Virus record (IMG/VR): IMGVR_UViG_3300047652_000012
Span: 1-39,388 of that record
Direction: 5' to 3' (one strand)
Length of the DNA: 39,388 nucleotides
Origin: a virus
Below, one piece after another: positions 1 through 6,222 of the stretch. Every line of letters begins with the position of its first letter. Positions within the stretch are counted from its first letter, which is position 1. The position numbers and the translations under genes are program-made. The notes beneath the pieces are model-generated. The model was not told the origin of the DNA, searched no databases, and worked only from the letters and a program-made list of their open reading frames with translations.

Positions 1-694
1 GATCAGAATTGATAATGCTCAGCCGCAGCTTAATTGCACGTTCAGTGAGTCCCTCATAGGTGATGCATTTAAATTCAAATGCCACCGGCATAATTTCCTG
101 CGTTTTTGCCTCAACACTTTCCATGAGTGAGCGTTTGCCGCTGAAATCGTTGTCCTCATAGTCGGCTTTCTGGTTGGCCTCAATAGTGATTTTTCGCAGT
201 GCGGCGGCCGATTTTTTGGCATCAATAGCGTCGCCGTTCGAGGCGAAACCGATAATGTATTCCGACCAGTCCTCAATCCATTCGGCTAGTTCTTTTTGCG
301 ATTTCCGCTCGCCGTTAATATTCAATATCGCAGAGAACGGCGCAGTAGCCTTTAATGATAACGACGCGGTATTATCTGCATGCCCGGGAACTTCGATAGT
401 GCCGAGATTAAAAATCGACTCAGCTTTCATTTTTTCAGCATCGATAAAACACCGCGCCCCAATATCCGCGTATCCGGCAGAATATCGGGTAAAATCATCA
501 ATACTGGCCGTGGATAAATTCCCGCGAAAACGGGTCCGTCCGTCGAGAAATTGTTCCAGATTTCTCAGTACCACGCCTTCTGGCACCGCGACGACCGGGG
601 AGAATTGTACATCGGCCAATTTTTCGTTAACTTGCTGGCCTATGACAAGATTACGGATCTGGGTAATAGCGGATGAATCAACAGTCTGTGCCAT
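1..694 (-). CDS. DUF2303 (YfdQ-like) phage protein, 3' end cut by window
   Basis: An uninterrupted leftward frame opens at an ATG at 692-694 and runs off the left edge, giving 231 codons with no stop. An AAGGAA ribosome site lies just upstream on the minus strand. The N-terminus reads [19 protein letters not shown], followed by a stretch containing [13 protein letters not shown] and later [20 protein letters not shown]. This matches my memory of the DUF2303/YfdQ family found in early regions of enterobacterial lambdoid prophages such as CPS-53. The biochemical role of that family is not established; its members sit near recombination genes. It lies downstream of another leftward small gene with a 36-bp gap and is probably the distal part of the leftward early operon. 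The family assignment rests on recall, not on a search. Confidence 0.8.
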   Translation of the reverse strand, partial: MAQTVDSSAITQIRNLVIGQQVNEKLADVQFSPVVAVPEGVVLRNLEQFLDGRTRFRGNLSTASIDDFTRYSAGYADIGARCFIDAEKMKAESIFNLGTIEVPGHADNTASLSLKATAPFSAILNINGERKSQKELAEWIEDWSEYIIGFASNGDAIDAKKSAAALRKITIEANQKADYEDNDFSGKRSLMESVEAKTQEIMPVAFEFKCITYEGLTERAIKLRLSIINSD

Positions 695-730
695 TATTTT
701 TCCTTAATATGAATAGTTTGAACGGCTGGA

Positions 731-1102
731 TCAGTTGGTGCGGAGCTTGCCGTCAATATCCCCAGTGAGGGTAAGTAGTTGGCCCTGGTCTTTGGGTAAA
801 ATAGTCAGTTCGCCGCCGCGGTTGACATACATTGGGGTCTCAGTCGTGTCTTCTTCCGAGAATTTGCCGCGTGGCGTCGGGCGCACATAAGACATTTTGT
901 GCGTGATCATCACTCGTTTTTCTTCAAGAGATTTGCTGAGACGCGCCACTTTGAATTTGAGCGTGATCTCTCCGGTACTGCCATTATTCAGGACACCCAA
1001 AGCTACTTCATTTAGCGCGCTGGCTATTTTGGTTTCAAATACGCCACCGTCCAGCTCGCCCAGGAAATCAGGGACATTTGTTGCACGATTTGTTTCAGAC
1101 AT
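731..1102 (-). CDS. Small early phage protein (unknown function)
   Basis: This 123-residue protein begins MSETNRATNVPDFLGELDGG. The start at 1102 is chosen because GAGGT lies 5 bases upstream on the minus strand; the upstream extension of the open frame to 1195 reads like non-coding sequence. The protein is hydrophilic, with no signal peptide, membrane segment or Cys/His cluster. It sits immediately upstream of the DUF2303 gene and very likely shares its transcript. This gene pair recurs in enterobacterial prophages (compare yfdP-yfdQ in CPS-53), but I cannot confirm that this is a YfdP homologue. Function unknown. Confidence 0.75.
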   Translation of the reverse strand: MSETNRATNVPDFLGELDGGVFETKIASALNEVALGVLNNGSTGEITLKFKVARLSKSLEEKRVMITHKMSYVRPTPRGKFSEEDTTETPMYVNRGGELTILPKDQGQLLTLTGDIDGKLRTN

Positions 1103-1208
1103 GATTACCTCGCGTAAAAAGGGCGGTCTGCACCAATCAGAACACTGTCTTCTCCCCTTGTAGTGGAAGAATCGGTACAGCCGCCAAGGACTCACACAGC
1201 AAAATCGT

Positions 1209-1248
1209 GCCTGGCTAACTTTTCCACCTCAGGCGGCGGTGGTATCTT
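1209..1248 (+). promoter_or_regulatory. Cassette A: promoter/operator-like repeat upstream of the 1282 gene
   Basis: This is the first of three related copies. It has GCCTGG, then the interrupted palindrome CCACCTCAGGCGGCGGTGG at 1224-1242 (CCACC pairs with GGTGG), then TATCTT at 1243-1248, which can serve as a -10 box. CCACCTCAGG starts 58 bases before the downstream ATG, nearly the same as in the other two copies. A clean -35 box is not obvious; TTTCCA at 1221-1226 is the best candidate. Confidence 0.6.
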
Positions 1249-1281
1249 GGGAGTAACCACACAACCAAGAAGGGAAACTCT

Positions 1282-1728
1282 ATGAGTTCTTATTCCAATC
1301 TCTGGCAGGCCATTTGGCCCGGCGTTTGTGATTTTTACGGTGCCGCACAATACGATTTCGAAAATAATCCTGGCACCGTAAAAGCCTTGCAAGCCAGAGT
1401 TCATTCATATCAATTGCTTTTAGTCGAACTTTTGATACACGAACAAAGAAAGAAATTCGCTACCCCTTTTGAGCCCCTGGACGGCCAAAAGGCTCTTCAC
1501 TATATAGTTTTCAACAAAACACATTGGGAATTACCCAAAATAAGATCACTTAGTCTTCAGGATATTCTTTTCGTTTTACTTGACGATATTCGCCCGGATC
1601 ATCTTCCGGACGAAGCCCAGAAGTATTTAGAAACTCTTCGCATCCCTTCAAATCCTCCAGCAGTCGATTTAACGCAATATTCTGGCTGGCTGATAGGTGA
1701 AGGACAGCGTTATTTGAAAGATCAGTAG
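1282..1728 (+). CDS. Cassette-driven small phage protein (unknown function)
   Basis: A 148-residue protein beginning MSSYSNLWQAIWPGVCDFYG. The start has a GAAGGGAA ribosome site 6-7 bases upstream and lies 58 bases from cassette A. The sequence looks like a folded, mostly helical soluble protein, with a short leucine-rich stretch (QLLLVELLIHEQ) and no signal peptide. I do not recognise the family. It runs opposite to the leftward early genes, and its last 179 bases are antisense to the 3' end of the gene at 1550-1906, so transcription of one could affect the other. It appears to be a single-gene unit with its own promoter. Confidence 0.6.
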   Translation: MSSYSNLWQAIWPGVCDFYGAAQYDFENNPGTVKALQARVHSYQLLLVELLIHEQRKKFATPFEPLDGQKALHYIVFNKTHWELPKIRSLSLQDILFVLLDDIRPDHLPDEAQKYLETLRIPSNPPAVDLTQYSGWLIGEGQRYLKDQ

Positions 1729-1906
1729 TAGTCCCTTTTAAGGTTGCACATGCATTAGATAAATCTCGGGAAGCCCAGCCAATACGTGCCTGTGCTGCCT
1801 GCTGGGCTTTTAGCAATATTAATTGATTTTCTAACCACTCTATTAATTCCCGAGAGCCCAGATTACCGGCGTGAATATATGGCTCTGTTTCAATGTTAGA
1901 ATTCAT
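1550..1906 (-). CDS. Small leftward early protein, 3' end antisense to the 1282 gene
   Basis: A 118-residue protein beginning MNSNIETEPYIHAGNLGSRE. The ATG at 1906 has a strong GAGGTG ribosome site 6 bases upstream on the minus strand, which argues that this is a real gene. The middle is helical and rich in Ala, Leu and Gln (residues about 20-90); the C-terminus is charged. The last 60 residues are encoded antisense to the 1282-1728 gene, so one of the two C-termini may be poorly conserved. No family recognised. It would belong to the leftward early transcript together with the genes at 731 and 1. Confidence 0.5.
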   Translation of the reverse strand: MNSNIETEPYIHAGNLGSRELIEWLENQLILLKAQQAAQARIGWASRDLSNACATLKGTTTDLSNNAVLHLSASQNIALNRLLEDLKGCEEFLNTSGLRPEDDPGEYRQVKRKEYPED

Positions 1907-2185
1907 TTTATCACCTCATTTGTGGTTAGCCGGTTACCCATCGTCCGGCGCCACGCTACGCGGGTGGCGGGTGTGCCTGTTGTAATTCTCCACGGTTTAC
2001 AGGCCATATTGCCGCGGTACTTCTTCGCTCGCTCAGGTGTATAGGTTGCCACCTAACCAGAGGGTGGCGCGGCACGGTGTGACCGGCGTACATGCACCGG
2101 CATGGTTCACAGAGCTATCACGTATTTCCCGGTTTTACGGACCAATGCGGCATCACTCGCTTACCATGCGTTAGCATCTTGGGTG

Positions 2186-2222
2186 GCTGGAGTCGAACCA
2201 GCTGCAGGGGGCGGATAACCCC
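2186..2222 (-). other. tRNA-like double hairpin (T-arm plus anticodon-arm-like)
   Basis: On the minus strand, 2202-2186 folds as a textbook T-arm: 5-bp stem GCTGG/CCAGC closing the 7-base loop TTCGACT, which fits the GTTCRANYC consensus. About five bases upstream, 2222-2208 forms a GGGG/CCCC stem with a 7-base loop TTATCCG, as an anticodon arm would. No pairing acceptor 5' strand or clear D-arm is found and no CCA is encoded, so this is not an intact tRNA gene. It may be a tRNA remnant or a mimic. Confidence 0.35.
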
Positions 2223-2317
2223 AACAATCCCCGGATCACACAATCGGCTGAGCACTGAGGCGATATATAGCGGAGTGGGTTATGGGCCGGCCGCTACCAG
2301 TGCTCATGCGGTTGTGT

Positions 2318-2357
2318 GCCTGATATCACATATCCACCTCAGGCGCAGTGCTATCCT
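2318..2357 (+). promoter_or_regulatory. Cassette B: promoter/operator-like repeat upstream of the 2391 gene
   Basis: This second copy has GCCTGA, TCCACCTCAGGCGCAGTG and TATCCT (2352-2357). CCACCTCAGG begins at 2334, 57 bases before the ATG at 2391. The right palindrome arm is weaker (CAGTG) than in cassettes A and C. After TATCCT the leader resembles that of cassette C (CCTT..AA). Confidence 0.5.
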
Positions 2358-2390
2358 TTTAAAGCCCTTACATTTAAAAAAGGAAAATCA

Positions 2391-2699
2391 ATGCCAGAAT
2401 ATAGAAGCGTCATTGGCATGTTTTGCTATAAAGATGAGGCTCAATATTCGCAATTTTCAAAGCTCTTTACGGATTCAAGCCGACTTCTTGCCACCTTCAG
2501 TGCCTGGAAAGTCAAAGCTGATCGCGGCGTAAAACAACTCAGTAAGAACGGAAATTTGGTTATCCGTGTATATCCTGATAGCACCGAGGAATTCACCACT
2601 TGGTGTCGGATTAACGGTCGTGGTGTCGATTCCAAAGGACGCATGAGTTTCGCTAGTTCCAAGGCTTCCGAGACTCTCAAGACAAGTGCTAATAACTGA
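2391..2699 (+). CDS. Cassette-driven small phage protein (unknown function)
   Basis: A 102-residue protein beginning MPEYRSVIGMFCYKDEAQYS. The start at 2391 is preferred over the upstream ATG at 2316 because AAAAGGAAAA lies just before it and it keeps the 57-base distance from cassette B. The protein is basic and soluble, with two cysteines and no membrane segment. No family recognised. It is transcribed against the leftward early operon, and a weaker minus-strand candidate overlaps most of it. The shared upstream cassette places it in the same regulatory group as the genes at 1282 and 2864. Confidence 0.55.
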   Translation: MPEYRSVIGMFCYKDEAQYSQFSKLFTDSSRLLATFSAWKVKADRGVKQLSKNGNLVIRVYPDSTEEFTTWCRINGRGVDSKGRMSFASSKASETLKTSANN

Positions 2700-2767
2700 A
2701 GGTTTGATAAAGAAATAGTCAATGTTTCCCCACCAGTTGTGATTTCAATTCGCGCCTTCACCATCAT
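2441..2767 (-). CDS. Possible small leftward early protein
   Basis: An open frame of 108 codons begins with two ATGs, and GAGGA lies 6 bases upstream on the minus strand. The first 42 residues (MMVKARIEITTGGETLTISL onward) look like real protein: a beta-like start, then a Leu/Ala helix. The rest is antisense to the 2391 gene and looks like shadow sequence. It could be the first gene of the leftward transcript starting near 3254, or a spurious frame. I keep it because of its good start signal, with low confidence. Confidence 0.3.
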   Translation of the reverse strand: MMVKARIEITTGGETLTISLSNLQLLALVLRVSEALELAKLMRPLESTPRPLIRHQVVNSSVLSGYTRITKFPFLLSCFTPRSALTFQALKVARSRLESVKSFENCEY

Positions 2768-2789
2768 TAATTCCTCATTGTTAATCCTT

Positions 2790-2832
2790 GCCTGGTTTAC
2801 TTTTCCACCTCAGGAGGCGGTGGTGGTATCCT
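2790..2832 (+). promoter_or_regulatory. Cassette C: promoter/operator-like repeat upstream of the 2864 gene
   Basis: The third and clearest copy has GCCTGGTTTACTTTT, the palindrome CCACCTCAGGAGGCGGTGG (2805-2823), an extra TGG and TATCCT (2827-2832). CCACCTCAGG begins 59 bases before the ATG at 2864. It is nearly identical to cassette A over about 35 bases, apart from a 3-base insertion between palindrome and -10-like box. Confidence 0.6.
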
Positions 2833-2863
2833 TGAAGTCCCTACAACTATCAAGGAAATGCAA

Positions 2864-3118
2864 ATGCGCGGAGTCGTCGTATATCATGAACATCACCATG
2901 GTTTAATTGCCATCCACGACGACAGGGATGAATTCGCTGTCGTTGAACTCGTTGGTGGCCAAGTAGTTGAAAGAGGTGATGTCATATCTGGTGATATTGA
3001 AAATCACGGCTCACAAACTTTACTAAATGAAACCAAAAACGAGCAAATTAACGTTTTAATTCAAGGTATTGGAATGACCGAAACTCAGGTTATTCAGATG
3101 CTACAAAACACGCATTAA
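2864..3118 (+). CDS. Cassette-driven small phage protein, beta-rich
   Basis: An 84-residue protein beginning MRGVVVYHEHHHGLIAIHDD. The ATG at 2864 is chosen over 2858 because AAGGAA ends 6 bases before it and the cassette distance then matches the other two genes. The N-terminal 50 residues alternate hydrophobic and polar residues and contain a His run (HEHHH), suggesting a small beta-barrel such as an OB-fold. The end (GIGMTETQVIQMLQNTH) looks like a helix. The OB-fold idea is only an impression; no family is recognised. It stands alone on the plus strand, upstream of and facing the CI gene's 3' end. Confidence 0.6.
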   Translation: MRGVVVYHEHHHGLIAIHDDRDEFAVVELVGGQVVERGDVISGDIENHGSQTLLNETKNEQINVLIQGIGMTETQVIQMLQNTH

Positions 3119-3260
3119 TCCACCCACGGAAAACATCACAATCTTTCAAAATCTACTGGCACTACTCAGCTGAAATAATTTTTCCGGGTCCCATTTGTAG
3201 CTCTGGTTCTGCGGCGAAGTTATTTCCTCTGTTTGTTGCCTGTTCGCTGTTGGTAAAATT

Positions 3261-3289
3261 AGTTTATTAAATACTAAACACTTAGGCAA
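3261..3289 (-). promoter_or_regulatory. Leftward early promoter (PL-like) with repressor operator
   Basis: On the minus strand TTGCCT (3289-3284) and TAAACT (3266-3261) are 17 bases apart. The -10 overlaps an operator-like near-palindrome GTTTATTAAATACTAAAC (3262-3279). The 19-base string at 3261-3279 occurs again, perfectly inverted, at 4053-4071 over the Cro-side promoter, which has the same 17-base spacing and the same TAAACT. A further inverted repeat, AAAGTGAA (3294-3301) and TTCACTTT (3315-3322), lies just upstream. This is the expected position for OL/PL in a lambda-type switch. Confidence 0.65.
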
Positions 3290-3373
3290 GTAAAAAGTGA
3301 ACAAATTATAAGTATTCACTTTATTGAATTGATAAGTAAGGTTTTAAAGGGACTTTGAGGGGGAATTGTCAAC

Positions 3374-4003
3374 TCAAATAAAACGAACTTTAGCCTCAAC
3401 AACGACACCAACGATCTTGCAATTGCCATTGATGGTTTGCATTTTATAGTCAGGATTCAATGGTTTAAGATATTTCTGGCCAGCGTCAATAACCAGCTTT
3501 TTGAACGTGGCTTCATTTTCGTTAACTAGTTTGGCGACAACTAAGCTTCCGTTTATCGGTTCTCGCTCCGGGTCGACAAGAATCAGCATACCTTCGGGTA
3601 CGCTCTGACCCGAGGGTGATGTCATCGAATCACCTTTGACTGTGAGCCAAAAAGACTTATCACTGACTTTTTCGGTGGTTTCTGGCCAGTCTTCAATTTC
3701 ACTCAATCGGTAAGGTTCTATCGCTTCGTGCCAGGCACCAGCACTCACCCAACTAATCAGCGGGTAACTCCCTGAAACATGATGACTAGATGCATAGGCC
3801 ACATTACTCGTTTCCGCATCAAGTTTGGTATCAAGGCTACCTATCGGCATGCCGTAATCCAGTTCCAATCTGCGTGCAGCCCGTTCTCCGAAAGACCCCT
3901 TCCCATTAATGAGCTGAGATAGATAACTCTTCTCTTTTTCCGGCAAAGTCTTATTCGCAAACCAGTCTTTTAGGCGGATACGCCTGATCTCTTTTATATC
4001 CAT
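3374..4003 (-). CDS. CI-like phage repressor (S24 peptidase type)
   Basis: A 209-residue repressor. Residues 1-55 form a short DNA-binding part (SYLSQLINGKGSFGERAARR resembles a helix-turn-helix). The second half is a LexA/CI-type self-cleavage domain: Ala-Gly scissile site at 89-90 (VSAGAW), nucleophile Ser126 in GDSM and general base Lys168 in TFKKL. By analogy it keeps the prophage silent by binding operators on both sides of its gene, and is inactivated by RecA-stimulated self-cleavage after DNA damage. AGGGA precedes the ATG. The divergent gene at 4097 is the Cro counterpart. Domain architecture is clear; cognate operators are inferred from the inverted repeats at 3262-3279, 4015-4032 and 4053-4070. 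Confidence 0.92.
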   Translation of the reverse strand: MDIKEIRRIRLKDWFANKTLPEKEKSYLSQLINGKGSFGERAARRLELDYGMPIGSLDTKLDAETSNVAYASSHHVSGSYPLISWVSAGAWHEAIEPYRLSEIEDWPETTEKVSDKSFWLTVKGDSMTSPSGQSVPEGMLILVDPEREPINGSLVVAKLVNENEATFKKLVIDAGQKYLKPLNPDYKMQTINGNCKIVGVVVEAKVRFI

Positions 4004-4014
4004 TTCCCTATTGT

Positions 4015-4071
4015 GATTAGTAAAAGCTAAACAAGCAAATACTTGACGTTAAGTTTAGTATTTAATAAACT
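4015..4071 (+). promoter_or_regulatory. Rightward early promoter (PR-like) with operators
   Basis: TTGACG (4043-4048) and TAAACT (4066-4071) are 17 bases apart, a good sigma70 promoter for the Cro-side operon. The -10 overlaps operator-like GTTTAGTATTTAATAAAC (4053-4070), the exact inverse of the sequence at the PL side. A diverged third copy, GATTAGTAAAAGCTAAAC (4015-4032), lies just upstream of the CI start codon. ACTTGACGTTAAGT (4042-4055), a near-palindrome, covers the -35. This arrangement resembles OR1/OR3 around PR and PRM. Confidence 0.65.
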
Positions 4072-4096
4072 CACCTTTTAAATTATGAGGTGGCTT

Positions 4097-4330
4097 ATGA
4101 ATCTTAAAGACTACATCGAACAGCTTGAGCGAGGTGGTGTGAAAACTCTGGCTGATGCGATCGGCGTATCCAGTTCGTACCTTTCTCAGATGGCTTCAGG
4201 TCGTTGTCACATTTCGCCGGCCCGCTGTGTCGTTATCGAACAAGCAACGAGTGGCAAGGTTAGCCGTAAAGAATTACGACCAACTGACTGGATGAATATC
4301 TGGCCTGAACTCGTTTCAGATAAATCATAA
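4097..4330 (+). CDS. Cro-like regulator of the YdaS type
   Basis: A 77-residue protein beginning MNLKDYIEQLERGGVKTLAD. The ATG at 4097 is chosen over 4085 because GAGGTGG sits 4-5 bases upstream and the first ATG overlaps the ribosome site. Residues about 16-40 form a helix-turn-helix (TLADAIGVSSSYLSQMASGR) followed by the usual ISPARCVVIEQAT segment of YdaS/Cro-like proteins. It is divergent from the CI gene and first in the rightward early operon, the position of Cro. Its expected role is to bind the switch operators and favour lytic growth. Confidence 0.85.
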   Translation: MNLKDYIEQLERGGVKTLADAIGVSSSYLSQMASGRCHISPARCVVIEQATSGKVSRKELRPTDWMNIWPELVSDKS

Positions 4331-4370
4331 CAAAATAGCGAAGTAAACAAACTACCAAAGGGAAATCAAC

Positions 4371-4883
4371 ATGGTAGGCATAAAACACACTATCAAATTG
4401 ATGTGCCGCGCGTTCCCCGGCGGGCGATCCGCTTTAGCGGCAGCGCTGGGCATGGAACTCGAAACTTTTACCAACAATCTCTACGAAAAAAACGGTTGCC
4501 GGTTCTTTGAGATTGAGGAATTGGAAGCAATGGAAGACCTGACCGGCACAACACTACTGGCCGAATATTTTGCACGGCGCCGTGGTGGCATGTATGTCGA
4601 CATCCCCAAGTTTGAAGAATTGGACCAAGTAGAGCTTTTCCAGCGCGGTGTAATGGCTGGTGCTGAACGGGGTCGGGTGGACTTGATTATTCAGGAGGCG
4701 ATTAAGGACGGTTTTATCGACGAGAGCGAGGCGGCCGAAATCGAAGCGCACCACATTAAACATTTGGCGGCGCGTGAGGCCGAAGTACGAGCCATTTTAG
4801 CGCTATTTAGCCGCAAAAAAGTTGAGACCCAGGAGTCTGAAGCTCCCAGGCCTCGATGCGCACATATCAGTGGAGATAAATAA
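4371..4883 (+). CDS. CII/YmfL-like phage regulator
   Basis: A 170-residue protein directly after the Cro-like gene, the position of cII in lambdoid phages. The N-terminal half (TIKLMCRAFPGGRSALAAAL, then NLYEKNGCRFFEIEELEAM) matches the phage regulatory family that includes YmfL and Phage_CP76/CII proteins. The C-terminal half is charged and helical (about 100-150). It is probably a DNA-binding regulator of lysogeny or replication timing. GGGAAATCAAC lies before the ATG. Which promoter it acts on is not visible. Confidence 0.75.
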   Translation: MVGIKHTIKLMCRAFPGGRSALAAALGMELETFTNNLYEKNGCRFFEIEELEAMEDLTGTTLLAEYFARRRGGMYVDIPKFEELDQVELFQRGVMAGAERGRVDLIIQEAIKDGFIDESEAAEIEAHHIKHLAAREAEVRAILALFSRKKVETQESEAPRPRCAHISGDK

Positions 4884-4886
4884 CGC

Positions 4887-5090
4887 ATGGATAGTTTAAC
4901 CAATAAAGCGGGTTTCCCGCAAATGCGTTGTAAGGCTATTGCTGGCGGCGCTATTCCGGCAGCGTTTTCGTATGAGGTCAGGGTAATGGATCGGTGGATC
5001 CCGAGCAATTATCAATTTGCCCGCTGGGTATTAGACGGCGGCCGGTGGCTGGTTCGCCAAAGGAATTCAGGGATAAGTTTACGAGGCTAG
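4887..5090 (+). CDS. Small early phage protein (unknown function)
   Basis: A 67-residue protein beginning MDSLTNKAGFPQMRCKAIAG. The start 3 bases after the previous stop and the run into the replication gene (1-bp gap) argue for a translated member of the early operon. GGAG lies about 11 bases upstream, a weak ribosome site, so translational coupling is likely. The C-terminal half (MDRWIPSNYQFARWVLDGGR) is aromatic-rich and could be a small folded domain. No family recognised. Confidence 0.6.
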   Translation: MDSLTNKAGFPQMRCKAIAGGAIPAAFSYEVRVMDRWIPSNYQFARWVLDGGRWLVRQRNSGISLRG

Positions 5091-5091
5091 A

Positions 5092-6222
5092 ATGAGCGGG
5101 ATATTTGAGATTGTTCAGGCCATGTCAGGCCAAAAGAACTGCATAGTAATTCCTCGTCCATATCTGAAATATTTTGAGGGTGATCAACAGGTTTTCGCCT
5201 TGGCCGCTGTCCTGAACCAACTGGTATTTTGGTCCGGCAAATCATCCCAAGAAAATGACTGGTTTTATAAAAGTCACGATGAGCTTGGCAAGGAAGTAGG
5301 CGGTATGAGTGGGGACCAAATAAGACGTGTTGTTGAAAAGCTCAGCCATAAATATTTACCTGATGCAGTAGAGGTCACAACACGAAAAGTAAATGGCACC
5401 CCGGTTAAGCATTATCGCATCAACGGTGATGCCTTAATTGCCAAAATATTCCCGTCCGCTCTGGAAACGGCAGAATCGCCGAATGGAAAACGCGAAGATG
5501 CGGTTTCCAATCCGCAGAATCGCCGAATGGAAACGGTGAAGTCGCCGAATGAGAGCGGCGAAGTCGCCGAATCTATTCTTTATCCAGATCAGTACACAGA
5601 TCACTACTCACAGATCAATAAAACCCTCTTGTCGGAGAATTCTGGCGAATCCCCCGACGCGCAGTCAGATATTGATTTTCTTGTTGCCCACCCTGAAGCC
5701 GCTATCTATACCCCAAACGGTAACAAATGGGGCATTCAGCAAGATGTGGACTGCGCTAAGTGGCTTTTTGACAAGAAAAAAGAACTTTTCGAGCGCAATC
5801 AAGTCGCCTCACCAAAACAGCCGAACTGGACCGATTGGGCCAACGACATCCGACTGATGCGTACCATTGATGGACACTCCCACCGCGAAATCTGCGCAAT
5901 GTACCTGGCGGTCACCCGCGATGAATTCTGGTGCCGCAATGTACTGAGCACATCAAAGCTGCGTGAAAAATGGGACGAGTTAACTCTCAAATTGACCGCC
6001 GCAAAAGATGCTCCGATTGATGCCATAGAAAGAGACGCAGCCTTTAGGCGGTTTATCGGAAGTGGCCGTCCATTGAGAAACCCAAGTGAGACGGAGCAAA
6101 TGGCTATAAGAATGGCCAGTAAAGAGGGAGTTGGCCGGATGCGTGAGGGGGTTGGTGTTGCCCGATGGAATGCCATTTGGAAAGAATGCGCGCAGCGACA
6201 AACAGAGGAGCAGACGGCATGA
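5092..6222 (+). CDS. Phage replication initiation protein (lambda O-like) with internal origin
   Basis: A 376-residue protein. The N-terminal half (about residues 20-125) is a winged-helix-like DNA-binding domain of the phage replication protein type (GDQQVFALAAVLNQLVFWSG, then SHDELGKEVGGMSGDQIRRV). The linker (about 125-165) is encoded by tandem repeats that look like origin iterons, as in lambda O. The C-terminal half (from about 200) has WTDWANDIRLMRTIDG and CAMYLAVTRDEFWCRNVLST, typical of phage O-like proteins that hand over to a helicase loader. No separate lambda P or DnaC/DnaB-like gene follows, so the phage probably uses the host loader or this C-terminal domain does that job. It overlaps the next gene by ATGA. 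Confidence 0.8.
   Translation: MSGIFEIVQAMSGQKNCIVIPRPYLKYFEGDQQVFALAAVLNQLVFWSGKSSQENDWFYKSHDELGKEVGGMSGDQIRRVVEKLSHKYLPDAVEVTTRKVNGTPVKHYRINGDALIAKIFPSALETAESPNGKREDAVSNPQNRRMETVKSPNESGEVAESILYPDQYTDHYSQINKTLLSENSGESPDAQSDIDFLVAHPEAAIYTPNGNKWGIQQDVDCAKWLFDKKKELFERNQVASPKQPNWTDWANDIRLMRTIDGHSHREICAMYLAVTRDEFWCRNVLSTSKLREKWDELTLKLTAAKDAPIDAIERDAAFRRFIGSGRPLRNPSETEQMAIRMASKEGVGRMREGVGVARWNAIWKECAQRQTEEQTA
5472..5617 (+). repeat. Iterons: putative phage replication origin
   Basis: Four copies of TCGCCGAAT lie at 5476, 5520, 5542 and 5564, spaced 44, 22 and 22 bases; the longer unit is (A/G)AA(T/G)TCGCCGAAT. The 22-base period is about two helical turns, and the missing fifth position near 5498 is degenerate. 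They lie inside the replication gene, followed by a T-rich segment and three CAGATCA repeats (5585, 5597, 5611). This matches the layout of lambda ori within O. Confidence 0.7.

Larger units (their letters stand above)
1907..2390. other. Non-coding, structure-rich intergenic stretch
   Basis: No convincing gene lies in these 484 bases; an open frame at 2092 lacks coding character. The stretch contains two short hairpins (CGCCAC/GTGGCG at 1949-1969 and GCCACC/GGTGGC at 2048-2068), a tRNA-like double hairpin on the minus strand at 2186-2222, and cassette B at its right end. On the minus strand it would be leader or spacer RNA between leftward early genes. Confidence 0.5.

Noticed and set aside
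731-1195. Longer start for the small early gene, and the 1192-1404 minus frame
   Set aside because: The ATG at 1102 has the good ribosome site; the extension and the extra frame overlap cassette A and lack coding character.
2160-2300. Complete tRNA gene on the minus strand
   Set aside because: T-arm and an anticodon-like arm are present, but no acceptor 5' strand, D-arm or CCA could be found and the loop would give an unlikely A34 anticodon.
5472-5617. CRISPR array
   Set aside because: The repeats are only 9-15 bases, directly within a replication gene with 22-base periodicity and no spacers; iterons explain them.
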